Source of the DNA: Micromonospora tarapacensis
GTDB taxonomy: Bacteria > Actinomycetota > Actinomycetes > Mycobacteriales > Micromonosporaceae
DNA: 64,000 nucleotides
Direction of reading: 5' to 3'
Assembly (NCBI RefSeq): GCF_019697375.1
Contig: NZ_JAHCDI010000004.1
Location: 2,095,324-2,159,323 of the forward strand
The notes under the pieces were generated by a model that had not been told where the DNA came from, did not search any database, and saw only the letters and a list, made by a program, of their open reading frames with translations. Shown in pieces: positions 51,034 through 61,338 of this stretch; within the stretch, counting starts at the first letter, position 1, and each line of letters starts with the position of its first letter. Position numbers and translations under genes: made by a program.

Positions 51034-51612
51034 TCAGTTGCGGGCGCTCTCCGTGGCCGCGACGGCGGGGCGACCTTCGAGTCGCGCGAGCGCGGCGGCG
51101 TGGCTGTCCTCGACGGGGAACACCTCGTCGAGGCGGGTGACCCGCAGGACCTGACGGATCAGCGGCGAGGTCGCCACCACGCAGAGCAGCGCGCCACGCT
51201 CGACGGCGCCGCGATGCGCGCGGGCGAGCAGCCCCAGGGCGGTGGAGTCGACCAGGTCCGTCCGCGCGAGGTCCACCAGGACATGCCCGCCCATGTCTGC
51301 CGCGTGCCGCAACGCCATCCGCAGCGTGTCGCCGGTGTCGAGGTCGATGTCGCCGGCGACGGTCACCACGGTCACGTCACCGAGGTGCTCGATGCCGAGG
51401 ATGCCACCGGGCACGCCGCCGGACACCGGGTCCAGGCGGGTGCAGTGCGCGCAACGGTGCGGGCCGTCGGCCAGCGGGGAGCCGCTCCAGCCGTGCTCGG
51501 ACACCAGCGGCCACACCACCTCGCCGTCGGAGGGCACCCGCGGCTCGGCGACGGTGTCACCGCAGTTGTCGCAGGTCAGGGTGACCAGATGATCGTCCAG
51601 GACGACGGCCAT
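51034..51612 (-). CDS. STAS-domain protein with N-terminal CxxC segment (anti-sigma factor antagonist-like)
   Basis: Protein of 192 residues from ATG 51612 with AAAGGAG at six bases. Residues about 10-60 contain two CxxC pairs (LTCDNCGDTV and HRCAHCTRL), a likely zinc ribbon. Residues about 75-180 form a STAS domain with VVTVAGDIDLDTGDTL and HVLVDLARTDLVDSTALGLL, where the Ser of DSTALG is the usual phosphorylation site. Such proteins act in partner-switch control of sigma factors. The ribbon-STAS combination is less common and could add a redox or zinc input. Confidence 0.84.
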   Translation of the reverse strand: MAVVLDDHLVTLTCDNCGDTVAEPRVPSDGEVVWPLVSEHGWSGSPLADGPHRCAHCTRLDPVSGGVPGGILGIEHLGDVTVVTVAGDIDLDTGDTLRMALRHAADMGGHVLVDLARTDLVDSTALGLLARAHRGAVERGALLCVVATSPLIRQVLRVTRLDEVFPVEDSHAAALARLEGRPAVAATESARN

Positions 51613-51972
51613 GGCGTGCTCCTTTCCCAGGTCGGAGGGATCGGCCCCCACCCTGCCGGCGCCAGGTGGCGGGCACCGCGCGGACACATGACGGTTGGGT
51701 GACGAACAGGCTTCCTGCTGCTGCGGGTCGGATGGACGACGGCCGGCTTCGCTGCCTGGACTGCCCACCGACGAACCGGTCGGCACGCTGGAAGTGGTGC
51801 GCCGGTTCCGGGCCGTACGCCCTGTTCCGGACCCGCATCGACGCCGGGCCGGTGCTGCTCCGGCCGTGACCACCGGCACCTCTATCGGGTGGTCGTGACA
51901 CCCGGTCGGGGTGCCCCGCCGAGCACCACGCGTAGCGTCGAGGAGCAATGCCCACGAGGTGAGGAGCGGGTC
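51613..51972. other. Intergenic region, STAS / small acidic gene
   Basis: About 360 bp of divergent promoter region. A plus-strand frame at 51732-51869 (MDDGRLRCLDCPPTNRS) has a CxxC but no ribosome binding site and no recognisable family, so it is not called as a gene. No strong palindromes were noticed. Confidence 0.35.
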
Positions 51973-52143
51973 GTGACCGAGCCGGAGGAAGAGCGCGAGA
52001 AGAGCGCGAAGACCGATCCGGTGCTGTTCTCACCCGACGGCGACCCGCATCACAACCCGGCCCAGGCGCCGCAGCCCGACGAGCACCTGCCGGTGACGTA
52101 CACCCACGACGGTGAGACCGATGTGGTCGACGGCGACCAGTAG
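51973..52143 (+). CDS. Small acidic hypothetical protein
   Basis: Protein of 56 residues from GTG 51973, preceded by GAGGAG at 51961. The composition is acidic and polar (TEPEEEREKSAKTDPVLFSP, DGETDVVDGDQ), with no hydrophobic core, so it is probably disordered. The good ribosome binding site and coding-like codon use support expression. Convergent with the GT87 gene, two bases apart. Function unknown. Confidence 0.55.
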   Translation: MTEPEEEREKSAKTDPVLFSPDGDPHHNPAQAPQPDEHLPVTYTHDGETDVVDGDQ

Positions 52144-52145
52144 CC

Positions 52146-53780
52146 TCACCCGGGCGACCGGGCACCCAGGGCGGCGGCCAACTCGTCGTCGTAGGAGGCG
52201 AGCGGGCGCCCGTCGGCGGAGTAGGCAACCAGCCGCCCATGGACCATCGTCGCCGATCGGAACGAGAAGGTCCGCACGCCCGGGTAGGCAGCCAGCAGCG
52301 GGATGTTCCGGGGTGGGCCGCCGGGTGCGGAGTGGTAGTCGAGGCGGGCCACGTGATCGGCGACCACCCCGTTGACGCGTACCTTGGTCTTCTCACTGCG
52401 GGTGGCGAAGGTGACCGGGGCGCCGGTGCCGAAGCGGGCGCACTCCACCGGCCCCCGGCAGGCGAAGAAGTAACGCGGGTTGACCACGTCCTCCAGCCGG
52501 TAGGCCTTGAAGGTCGGATCCGCGCCGGCGGGCAACGGCTGCACGGCGAAGAACGCCAGCACGCCGAGGGACGCGACGCCCGCCCGCAGCCAGCCGCGGC
52601 CGGCGGTCGCCGGACGGTCCGCCCGGCCGGCAACGACCGCGGCGGCACCGAACCCGGCGACGCAGAGCGCGCACACGCCGAGGGTCCGGGCGTTCTCGAA
52701 CAGGAACTGCACGCCGGGCCGGGTCGAGATGGGACCGAGCAACACACCCAGCGAGAGCACCATGCTCGCCATCAGCGCGACGCCGGCCACCCGTCGGGTC
52801 GTGCCGGCCGTACCGATCAGCAGCATCGCCGCCAGCACCGTCCACACCTGGTGGTGCGTCCAGGACACCGGGGAAGCGGCCACGGTGGCGCAGCCGACGA
52901 GCACCGCGGCGTGCCCGGATCGACCCTGCCCGGCCAGCCGTCGCGCCCGCAGCAACGCCAGCGCGCAGACGACGGCCACCAGGGCGGCCCAGACCAGTGG
53001 TAGGGACCGCTCGTCGACGCCGAGGCGCAGCAGCATCCCGTGCACGGACTGGTTGCCCAGCGAGGCCAGGTTGCCGATCCGGGAGGTCTGCGCCACCGTG
53101 CCGGCCCAGTAGGTCAGGCTCTCCGCGGGCAGGACCACCAGCGCCAGCGCCCCGCAGGCGAAAAAGGCTCCCGTCGCGCGGGCCGCGTCGCGGTACCGGC
53201 CGCAGACCAGGAAGTAGCCGACGAACAGCAGCGGGGTGAGCTTGATCGCCGCCGCCACCCCGACCAGCACCCCGCGTACCCGCGACGGCCGCCCGATGCC
53301 GTCGAGCAGGGCCATGAGCACGATGAAGATGCTCACCTGGCCGAATCGCAGGTTGCTCTGCACCGGCGCGGAGACCATGAGCACCGCGGCGACCAGGGCG
53401 GGTCCGCTGGATCTCGCCGGGCCGGGACGCGACCCGGACGGCAGCCGAGCGGCGCGCCCCGCCGCCAGCGTACGGCCGACCGGCACCGCGATGGCGACCA
53501 CGGCCACGCAGGTCGCCGCCAACCACAGCCCTTCGGCCACGCCGAGCGGCACCATGGTGATCGGCCACAGGACGAGGGCCGCGAACGGCGGGTAGGTGAA
53601 CGGACCCCCGTTCGCCGCCACGTACCCGTACAACGGGCGCCCGGCGCGCAAGTCGGTCAGCGCGCCGTAGTAGATGTGCAGGTCGGACAGCCGGTCCGCG
53701 CGTCTGAGCACGAGGGCGATGGAGACCACCACGGCCAGCACGAATCCCACCCACAACAGCACGACCCGGTGATCCCGCAT
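52146..53780 (-). CDS. GT87/DUF2029 polyprenol-phosphate-mannose-type glycosyltransferase
   Basis: Protein of 544 residues from ATG 53780 (MRDHRVVLLWVGFVLAVVVS). About ten to twelve membrane helices; the extracellular loop after helix 1 has the acidic motif RLSDLHIYYGALTDLRAGRPLYGYVA followed by FTYPPFAALVLWP, typical of GT87/PimE-like GT-C enzymes. These add mannose or arabinose from a polyprenyl-phosphate donor to surface glycolipids. A C-terminal soluble domain (about 430-544) is additional. It may modify lipomannan-like or exported glycans. Confidence 0.84.
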   Translation of the reverse strand: MRDHRVVLLWVGFVLAVVVSIALVLRRADRLSDLHIYYGALTDLRAGRPLYGYVAANGGPFTYPPFAALVLWPITMVPLGVAEGLWLAATCVAVVAIAVPVGRTLAAGRAARLPSGSRPGPARSSGPALVAAVLMVSAPVQSNLRFGQVSIFIVLMALLDGIGRPSRVRGVLVGVAAAIKLTPLLFVGYFLVCGRYRDAARATGAFFACGALALVVLPAESLTYWAGTVAQTSRIGNLASLGNQSVHGMLLRLGVDERSLPLVWAALVAVVCALALLRARRLAGQGRSGHAAVLVGCATVAASPVSWTHHQVWTVLAAMLLIGTAGTTRRVAGVALMASMVLSLGVLLGPISTRPGVQFLFENARTLGVCALCVAGFGAAAVVAGRADRPATAGRGWLRAGVASLGVLAFFAVQPLPAGADPTFKAYRLEDVVNPRYFFACRGPVECARFGTGAPVTFATRSEKTKVRVNGVVADHVARLDYHSAPGGPPRNIPLLAAYPGVRTFSFRSATMVHGRLVAYSADGRPLASYDDELAAALGARSPG

Positions 53781-54018
53781 GGACAAAGGATAGGAGGGTC
53801 GCCGTACGGCCCGGGTGCCCGGCGGGCCGCTCGCCGCGGACCCGACACCGCTCGCCGCGGACCCGCCGCCGCTCGGCGCGGCTCCGCCCACGCGCCCTGT
53901 CAGGCACTCTCGAACACCACGACAATCATCAATGTTCCTGAGCCGGACGAGGTAGGGCACCGGGCAAGCCCTCGATTGGAACGACGCTCTGCCCACTTGC
54001 GTCCGGAGGATCTGTGCA

Positions 54019-55359
54019 ATGAAAAAGGCGATCAGACTGTGGTGCGCCGCGCTGGCGACCATCGCCCTGACGGCGCTGGCCGCGCTGGCGGTCCCGACAC
54101 CGGCGTCGGCGGCGACGCTGACCGAGGTGACCAACTTCGGCACCAACCCGAGCAACCTGCGCATGTACCTGTACGTGCCGGACCGGGTCGCACCCCGGCC
54201 GGGACTCCTGGTGGCGGTCCACTACTGCACCGGCACCGGCCCGGCGATGTACTCCGGCACCCAGTTCGCGTCCCTGGCCGACCAGTACGGCTACATCGTG
54301 ATCTACCCGTCGGTGACCCGCAGCAGCCAGTGCTTCGACGTGTACTCGCAGCAGGCGCTGCGCCGCGGCGGCGGCAGCGACCCGGTCGGCATCATGTCGA
54401 TGGTGGACCACGTCCGGGCGCGGTACTCCGTCGACCCGGCCAAGATCGCCGTCACCGGCGTCTCGTCCGGAGCGATGATGACCAACGTCCTGCTCGGGCT
54501 CTATCCGGATGTCTTCCGCGCCGGAGCCGCTTTCGCGGGTGTGCCGTTCGGCTGCTGCGCCACCACCGGCGGCTCCGAGTGGAACAGCGAGTGCGCCAAC
54601 GGGCAGCTCACCCGGACCCCGCAGCAGTGGGGTGACCTGGTGCGCAACGCGTACCCCGGGTACACCGGCGCGGGGCCCCGGATGCAGGTCTGGCACGGCA
54701 CGAACGACGAGGTCCTGCGCTATCCGAACTTCGGTGAGCAGATCAAGCAGTGGACGAACCTGCACGGGCTGAGCCAGACCCCGACCTTCACCGACAGCCC
54801 GCAGCCCGGCCACACCCGCACCCGGTACGGCGGTTCGGGCGGCAACGCGCCGGTCGAGGCGATCAGCATGCAGGGCGTGTCGCACAACCTGCCGGTCAAC
54901 GCCGCCCAGGCGATCCGGTTCTTCGGTTTCGACGGCACGACCCCCACCCCCACGCCAACCCCCACCCCCACACCGACCCCCACCCCCACACCGACCCCGA
55001 CTCCCACGCCCACCACGCCACCGCCGACGACGCCGCCGGGCACCGGCTGCCGGGTCGGGTACGTGGTCAACGCCTGGAACACCGGACTGACCGCCCAGGT
55101 GACCATCACCAACAGCGGCACCACGGCCGTCAACGGCTGGAGCCTGGCCTTCACGCTGCCCGGTGGGCAGACCATCACCAACGGCTGGAACGCCAGCTAC
55201 TCCCCGACCGCCGGCGCGGTGACCGCCCGTAACGTCTCCTACAACGGCACCCTCGGCCCCAACGGGTCGGTCAGCCTCGGCTTCCAGGCCACCCACACCG
55301 GCGACACCGGTCGTCCGGCCTCGTTCACCCTCAACGGCAGCCCCTGCGCGGTCGCCTGA
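54019..55359 (+). CDS. Secreted CE1-type (PHB depolymerase-fold) esterase with CBM2
   Basis: Protein of 446 residues. Signal peptide to about 32 (AVPTPASAATLT). The esterase domain (about 33-310) shows LLVAVHYCTGTGPAMY, GYIVIYPSVTR and the nucleophile elbow AVTGVSSGAMMTN (Ser about 150); the last His is in GVSHNLPVNAA. A (PT)n linker of about 25 residues encoded by tandem CCCACC-type repeats joins a CBM2 (about 348-446, GCRVGYVVNAWNTG). Relatives remove acetyl or feruloyl groups from xylan. The promoter region lies in the 238 bp downstream of the GT87 start. Confidence 0.9.
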   Translation: MKKAIRLWCAALATIALTALAALAVPTPASAATLTEVTNFGTNPSNLRMYLYVPDRVAPRPGLLVAVHYCTGTGPAMYSGTQFASLADQYGYIVIYPSVTRSSQCFDVYSQQALRRGGGSDPVGIMSMVDHVRARYSVDPAKIAVTGVSSGAMMTNVLLGLYPDVFRAGAAFAGVPFGCCATTGGSEWNSECANGQLTRTPQQWGDLVRNAYPGYTGAGPRMQVWHGTNDEVLRYPNFGEQIKQWTNLHGLSQTPTFTDSPQPGHTRTRYGGSGGNAPVEAISMQGVSHNLPVNAAQAIRFFGFDGTTPTPTPTPTPTPTPTPTPTPTPTPTTPPPTTPPGTGCRVGYVVNAWNTGLTAQVTITNSGTTAVNGWSLAFTLPGGQTITNGWNASYSPTAGAVTARNVSYNGTLGPNGSVSLGFQATHTGDTGRPASFTLNGSPCAVA

Positions 55360-55371
55360 TCCCACCCGGCA

Positions 55372-55408
55372 CCGGTGCCCGCGTGGCCTTCCGGCCGGCG
55401 GGCACCGG
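55372..55408 (+). terminator. Hairpin after the CE1 esterase gene
   Basis: CCGGTGCCCGC (55372-55382) pairs with GCGGGCACCGG (55398-55408), with an inner GGCC/GGCC stem, 13 bp after the stop codon. Confidence 0.65.
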
Positions 55409-55427
55409 CAGCTACACCCGTTGGCTT

Positions 55428-55445
55428 TATCGAGAAATCTCGATA
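55428..55445 (+). promoter_or_regulatory. Palindrome TATCGAGAAATCTCGATA upstream of the beta-helix gene
   Basis: Perfect 8-bp arms (TATCGAGA/TCTCGATA) around AA, about 90 bp before the start codon. It resembles a GAAA/TTTC-type sugar-regulator operator but has its own arm sequence. Confidence 0.5.
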
Positions 55446-55459
55446 GCTTGACCAGAGCA

Positions 55460-55473
55460 GGAAAGCGCTTGCC
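55460..55473 (+). promoter_or_regulatory. LacI-type site GGAAAGCGCTTGCC
   Basis: The core AAGCGCTT is a perfect palindrome with the central CG typical of LacI-family operators, about 60 bp before the beta-helix gene and 15 bp after the preceding palindrome. Confidence 0.5.
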
Positions 55474-55533
55474 CTATCCCGTCGCCACTCCGGCACGCGC
55501 TCCACCACCAACCCGCACCCGGAGGAACCTCGG

Positions 55534-57141
55534 ATGCTGCTCAGGACAACGAAACGACAGCCCCGCCGCTGGCTGGTCAGCACCGCCACACTCGCGCTGC
55601 TCGGCGCCGGCATGGCGGTGGCCTCGCCGAGCGCGCAGGCCGCGACGGTCGACCCCAACGCCACCTACGTGTTCGTCAACCGGCACAGCGGCAAGGCGAT
55701 GGACGTGTGGAACTGGTCCACCGCCGACAACGCCCCGATCAACCAGTACACCCGCAACGACGCCGCGGTGCAGCAGTGGCGCTTCGTCGACGCCGGCAGC
55801 GGCTATTACCAGATCCGCTCGGTGCACAGCGGCAAGGTGCTCGAAGTGCCCAACGCCAACGACGGCGTCCAACTCGTCCAGAACACCGCCGCCAGCGGCA
55901 ACAACCGCCAGCACTTCAGGCTGGCCGACTCCGACGGCGGCCACGTCCGGTTCGTCAACCGGCACTCCAACAAGGTCCTGGACGTGTGGGCCTGGTCCAC
56001 CGCCGACGGCGGCATGATCTCGCAGTACCAGGATCTCGGCGGGGCCAACCAGCAGTGGCAGTTGGTCGCCCTCGGAACCGGCGGCGGCAGCGGCTGCGGC
56101 AGCGGTGCGTTCCAGGCCGAAGCCGTGCTCGGCGGCGGCACCTGGACCGCCCGCAACGGTGGCAGCACGGTCTACACCGGCGGCGACATGCGGGCGGCCG
56201 TGCAGGCGGCGGTGAACAGCCTCAGTGCCGGCCGGACCAGCAAGCAGCGGGTCGTGGTGCGCGGCTCCGGCTCGATCAGCGCCGGCTCCCGCATCTCGCT
56301 GCCCAGTTACACGGCGATCGACGTCTGCGGCACGATCAACGTCACCGGCTCCGGCTCGGGTGACCAGGCCCCGATCTACTCCCGCGGCACCACGCAGGTC
56401 GAGGTGCAGCACCTCACCGTCACCGGGGCGCCGCTCTACGGCATCTTCATGCGCAACGTCACAAACGTGATCCTCGGGCAGATCGATCTGCGGCTCTCCG
56501 CCGGCCTCGGCGTACGCATCGACAACCGGGGCGACACCAGCCAGTGGAGCCGCAACGTCCGGATCGACAACGTCCACGTCTCCGGCACCAGCACCCACGG
56601 CGTGGAGACGTACGGCGTGGACGGGCTGACCGTCGGCACCGTGACGGCCCGCAACGTCGGCGGGTCCGGCCTGCTGCTCAACGAGACCATCAACGCGACG
56701 GTGACCACCGTCGACGCGGAGAACGCCGGCACCGGCACCGGCTACGCGGCGTTCCGGACCGCCAACCGCGCCGGGCGGATCGGCTCCGGATACCCGACCA
56801 ACATCCGGGTGGACACCGTCCGGGCGCGCGGCGGCGGCCGGGGCATCTTCTGCGTCTCGGAATCCGGCGGTGTGGCGATCAACCGGGTCGACATCGCCAA
56901 CACCGGCAACAACGCGATCCTCCTGGAAAACTGCTACGGGGTGGACATCGCCGCGGGCGGCGGCACGATCAGCGGCGGCGGGGAGGTGCGGCTGGCGGCG
57001 CGTACCGAGTTCCCCGGCAACCGGGACATCACGCTGCGCAACTTCACGCTGGTCAACAGCCGGATCCGGGAAAGCCCCTGCGCGGCCAACCTGACCATCA
57101 GCAACATCGTCCTGAACAACTCGACCATCAGCCGCTGCTGA
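55534..57141 (+). CDS. Secreted parallel beta-helix (pectate lyase-like) protein with N-terminal ricin-type CBM13
   Basis: Protein of 535 residues. Signal peptide to about 36 (ASPSAQAATVDP). A ricin-type trefoil (about 38-178) has YVFVNRHSGKAMDVW, YYQIRSVHSGKVLEV and HVRFVNRHSNKVLDVW, with QQW/QHF repeats. A Gly/Ser/Cys linker precedes a right-handed beta-helix (about 190-535) with KQRVVVRGSGSISAGSRI, SYTAIDVCGTINVTGSG, and repeated Asn/Val ladders such as ATVTTVDAENAGTGTGY. Such proteins are polysaccharide lyases or glycosidases, often pectinolytic. The catalytic residues were not identified. It is convergent with GH10 across a strong hairpin. Confidence 0.83.
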   Translation: MLLRTTKRQPRRWLVSTATLALLGAGMAVASPSAQAATVDPNATYVFVNRHSGKAMDVWNWSTADNAPINQYTRNDAAVQQWRFVDAGSGYYQIRSVHSGKVLEVPNANDGVQLVQNTAASGNNRQHFRLADSDGGHVRFVNRHSNKVLDVWAWSTADGGMISQYQDLGGANQQWQLVALGTGGGSGCGSGAFQAEAVLGGGTWTARNGGSTVYTGGDMRAAVQAAVNSLSAGRTSKQRVVVRGSGSISAGSRISLPSYTAIDVCGTINVTGSGSGDQAPIYSRGTTQVEVQHLTVTGAPLYGIFMRNVTNVILGQIDLRLSAGLGVRIDNRGDTSQWSRNVRIDNVHVSGTSTHGVETYGVDGLTVGTVTARNVGGSGLLLNETINATVTTVDAENAGTGTGYAAFRTANRAGRIGSGYPTNIRVDTVRARGGGRGIFCVSESGGVAINRVDIANTGNNAILLENCYGVDIAAGGGTISGGGEVRLAARTEFPGNRDITLRNFTLVNSRIRESPCAANLTISNIVLNNSTISRC

Positions 57142-57180
57142 CCGGCCCGGAACCCATCGGGAGCGCACGAGGCGCACATG

Positions 57181-57217
57181 CCGGTGCCCGGCGCGGAGGT
57201 TCCGCGCCGGGCACCGG
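57181..57217. terminator. Bidirectional hairpin terminator, beta-helix / GH10
   Basis: A perfect 17-bp stem (CCGGTGCCCGGCGCGGA at 57181-57197 with 57201-57217) closed by a 3-nt loop, between convergent genes. Confidence 0.78.
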
Positions 57218-57232
57218 GGTGTTACCGGTGGA

Positions 57233-58886
<1,654 letters not shown>

Positions 58887-58942
58887 CGGCTGGCGGCGAC
58901 TCCCCCGCGACCGCCTACCCAAAGGCAGCACGGGCCCGCCGG

Positions 58943-59986
58943 TCAGGACGGCAGCGCCGAAAGTTTCGGCGTCGCCGGTCCGTCCGGCGCCCCGTCCGGC
59001 GCTCCCAGCACACCGGCCAGCCAACACAGTTGCCGGCGCACCTGGGTCGCCTCCCCGTGCTCGTGGCCGTTGAACGGGTACACCTGGATCGTCCGCTCGG
59101 GCGCCGGGCGTCCACTCGCCGCGCCGTACTGGTTGTAGGCGGCGAAGCCCGTGCTCGGCGGGCACACGGCGTCGCGCAGCCCGATCCCGAAGTGCGCCGG
59201 AGCGGTGGCCCGCCGGGCGAAACTGACCCCGTCGAAGTAGGAGAGGGTGCGCCGCACGGCCGGCTCCGCGTCGCGGTTGACGGCGAGATAGTTGACGATC
59301 TCGCCGTACGCCCCCACGTCGGTGATCTCGATGGCCCGCTGGAGGTGACAGAGGAACGGTGCAGTGGCGATCACGGCAGCGAGGTCCGGCACGAGCCCGG
59401 CGACCGCGAGAGCCAGCCCACCACCCTGGCTGTTGCCGGCGGCGACCACCCGCTGCGGGTCGACTCCCGGCAGGGCGCGGGCGGCCTGGACCGCGCGCAC
59501 CGCGTCGGTGATGAGGCGGCGGTAGTAGTAGCCCTCCGGGCTCAGGATGCCCCGGGTCACCGGTGACGGCCCGCCCGCCGCGCTGCCGTGCGGATCGGCC
59601 GTGTCGCCCACGCCGTACTGGCCGGACTGCCCCCGAGCGTCCATGAGCAGGTGCGCGTAGCCCGCCACCGGCCAGGTCAGCCGCTCGTGCGGCAGTCCCC
59701 GGCCACGGCCGTAGCCGACGTACTCCACGACGACCGGCAACGGTCCGTCCGTCCCGGTCGGTCGGGTGTACCAGGCCCGGACCGGGTCACCGGCAAAGCC
59801 GGCGAAGGTGACGTCCCAGCTGTCGACCAGGCGCAGGTCGGTGGGTTCGGGGCGGACGTCGACCAGCACCGGCGGCGCCGCCGCCGCGCGCAGGGTGGAC
59901 CGCCAGAACACGTCGAAGTCGGCTGGCTCGGCCACTGCGGGCGCGTACTGCCGCAGCTGGTCGAGGGGCAGATCGAACTGGGGCAT
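58943..59986 (-). CDS. CE7-family acetyl xylan esterase / cephalosporin C deacetylase-like
   Basis: Protein of 347 residues from ATG 59986, without a signal peptide. CE7 landmarks: LPVVVEYVGYGRGRGLP, the RGQ-like LLMDARGQSGQYG, the nucleophile elbow VVAAGNSQGGGLA (Ser about 186), FLCHLQRAIEI, ARRATAPAHFGIGLRDAVCP (Asp) and NGHEHGE (His). These intracellular enzymes deacetylate short xylo-oligosaccharides after uptake. Downstream of the LacI regulator by 21 bp and possibly co-transcribed with it. Its last codons contain the operator-like palindrome at 58956. Confidence 0.9.
   Translation of the reverse strand: MPQFDLPLDQLRQYAPAVAEPADFDVFWRSTLRAAAAPPVLVDVRPEPTDLRLVDSWDVTFAGFAGDPVRAWYTRPTGTDGPLPVVVEYVGYGRGRGLPHERLTWPVAGYAHLLMDARGQSGQYGVGDTADPHGSAAGGPSPVTRGILSPEGYYYRRLITDAVRAVQAARALPGVDPQRVVAAGNSQGGGLALAVAGLVPDLAAVIATAPFLCHLQRAIEITDVGAYGEIVNYLAVNRDAEPAVRRTLSYFDGVSFARRATAPAHFGIGLRDAVCPPSTGFAAYNQYGAASGRPAPERTIQVYPFNGHEHGEATQVRRQLCWLAGVLGAPDGAPDGPATPKLSALPS
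58956..58970 (-). promoter_or_regulatory. Palindrome GCCGAAAGTTTCGGC inside the CE7 coding end
   Basis: A perfect 15-bp odd-centred palindrome at 58956-58970, lying in the last codons of the CE7 gene (PKLSALPS) and about 270 bp upstream of GH10. It resembles the CGAAACTTTCG sites described for Streptomyces xylan and xylosidase regulators, and the two TCCGAAAATTTCG sites near the LacI gene. Confidence 0.6.
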
Positions 59987-60007
59987 GGCTCCTCACAGCG
60001 GGCTCGG

Positions 60008-61039
60008 TCAGGGGTGCGGGGGTGGTGCGGTGCTCTCCCGGATCACCAGCTCGGCGACCAGGTCGATCCGGCTGGTGGGCAGGGCGTTTCCGCGCGCGAG
60101 GTCGAGCAGCATCTGGGTGGCCGTGCCGGCCATGTCGCGCAGCGGCTGGTTGACCGTGGTCAGGGCCGGGCCGATCCAGGCGGAGACCGGGAGGTTGTCG
60201 TAGCCGACCACCGACACGTCACCGGGAACGTCGAGGCCGACCTGCCGGGCCGCGCGCAGCACTCCCATCGCCTGCAGGTCCGAGCCGGCGAAGATCGCCG
60301 TCGGGCGGTCCGGCCGGGAGAGCAGCTCGACGCCGTGGGTGTAGCCGGCGTCGAGGTGGAAGTTTCCGTGCCGGATCAGACCCGGGTCGGCCGGAATGCC
60401 GAGTTCCTCGTGGGCACAGCGGAAGCCCGCCGTCCGGGCCCGGGCGCACAACACGTCCTGCGGACCGGAGATGATCGCGATCCGGCGGTGCCCGAGTTCC
60501 AGCAGGTGGCGGGTGGCGAGCAGCCCGCCGTTCCAGTTGTTCGAGCCGACGGTGGGCACCGAGGCCGCGCTGGCGCTGTCGGTGTCGACCACGACGACGG
60601 GGATCGACTGGCGTTGCAGATGCTGACGCTGCTGGTCGGTCAGGTTGCACATGACCAGCAGCACGCCGAGCGGACGCCGGGCGATCACCGAGTCGATCCA
60701 GGACTGCGGCGGTCGGCGTGCGCCGCTGAGCTGCGACAGCAGCACGTTCACCTCCTTGAGGGTGGTGACCGCCTCGACGCCGCGGATGATCTCCAGGGCC
60801 CAGTCGGAGCCGAACTCGTGGAACACCAGGTCGATCTGGCCCTCGGCGGAGGCCCGCCGGGCGCGGCGGCGGTAGCGGTGCCGCTCCAGGCTGGCCTCGA
60901 CCCGCGCCCTGGTCCCCGCAGCGACGTCCGACCGCCCGTTGAGGACCTTGGAGACCGTCGCCGTGGAGACACCGACCTCCTGCGCGATGGTCGCGATGGT
61001 GGTGGCGCCGAGCGTTGTCGACGAGCCGTTCTCTGCCAT
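60008..61039 (-). CDS. LacI-family regulator of xylan/xyloside utilisation (BxlR/XylR-like)
   Basis: Protein of 343 residues from ATG 61039. The N-terminal HTH (about 13-60) has TIATIAQEVGVSTATVSKVLNG and the hinge RHRYRRRARR. The periplasmic-binding-protein-like domain follows (IDLVFHEFGSDWALEIIRGV, VVVVDTDSASAASVPTVGSNN, RPTAIFAGSDLQAMGVL, SVVGYDNLPVSAW). It is divergent from GH3-permease and upstream of CE7, with the palindrome TCCGAAAATTTCGGA 20 bp before its own start. It therefore probably represses itself, GH3 and GH10. The inducer is presumably a xylo-oligosaccharide (inference). Confidence 0.9.
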   Translation of the reverse strand: MAENGSSTTLGATTIATIAQEVGVSTATVSKVLNGRSDVAAGTRARVEASLERHRYRRRARRASAEGQIDLVFHEFGSDWALEIIRGVEAVTTLKEVNVLLSQLSGARRPPQSWIDSVIARRPLGVLLVMCNLTDQQRQHLQRQSIPVVVVDTDSASAASVPTVGSNNWNGGLLATRHLLELGHRRIAIISGPQDVLCARARTAGFRCAHEELGIPADPGLIRHGNFHLDAGYTHGVELLSRPDRPTAIFAGSDLQAMGVLRAARQVGLDVPGDVSVVGYDNLPVSAWIGPALTTVNQPLRDMAGTATQMLLDLARGNALPTSRIDLVAELVIRESTAPPPHP

Positions 61040-61058
61040 CCGGTCCTCTACAACGGGG

Positions 61059-61073
61059 TCCGAAAATTTCGGA
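61059..61073. promoter_or_regulatory. Operator TCCGAAAATTTCGGA next to lacI
   Basis: A perfect odd-centred 15-bp palindrome 20 bp upstream of the LacI start. A near copy lies at 61251. This is the best candidate binding site of the adjacent regulator. Confidence 0.7.
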
Positions 61074-61144
61074 GCACCTTAGCACGACGATTACCGGTCG
61101 GTGATGACACGAGTCGATGGCGTGGGGGTCGCCACGGGGTGACA

Positions 61145-61160
61145 GGCAATCGCTTGCCTG
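61145..61160. promoter_or_regulatory. Inverted repeat AGGCAATCGCTTGCCT
   Basis: Perfect 6-bp arms AGGCAA/TTGCCT around TCGC in the middle of the divergent region. It resembles the GCAANCGNTTGC class of LacI-family sites and may serve a second regulator. Confidence 0.5.
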
Positions 61161-61250
61161 CGCCGCTGACGCAGCATGCGGGAGTCTCTGCCGCACCCTT
61201 GACACGCCTTATCGACGCCCATAGGTTCCCGACACGGTGACGAAGTGGTT

Positions 61251-61265
61251 TCCGAAAATTTCGAG
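61251..61265 (+). promoter_or_regulatory. Second operator copy TCCGAAAATTTCGAG before GH3
   Basis: Identical to the 61059 site over its first 13 bases (TCCGAAAATTTCG), located 74 bp before the GH3 start. The stretch CCGGGAGCGACCTCCCGG at 61301-61318 is a further inverted repeat just before the GH3 ribosome binding site. Confidence 0.65.
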
Positions 61266-61338
61266 GATCGCCGTGGTCCCACGGCGTTCGGTGTGGCCTG
61301 CCGGGAGCGACCTCCCGGGCGTGGCCGGAGGGGTGCGC

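Noticed and set aside
51732..51869. Small frame with CxxC (MDDGRLRCLDCPP)
   Set aside because: No ribosome binding site, no recognisable family, and coding character not better than the opposite strand.
54947..55020. CCCACC-type tandem repeat as a CRISPR or satellite array
   Set aside because: It is in frame and encodes the (PT)n linker of the CE1-CBM2 esterase; there are no spacers.
61301..61318. CCGGGAGCGACCTCCCGG as a CebR box before GH3
   Set aside because: The two half sites are separated by two extra bases relative to the CebR consensus; listed only as an inverted repeat.
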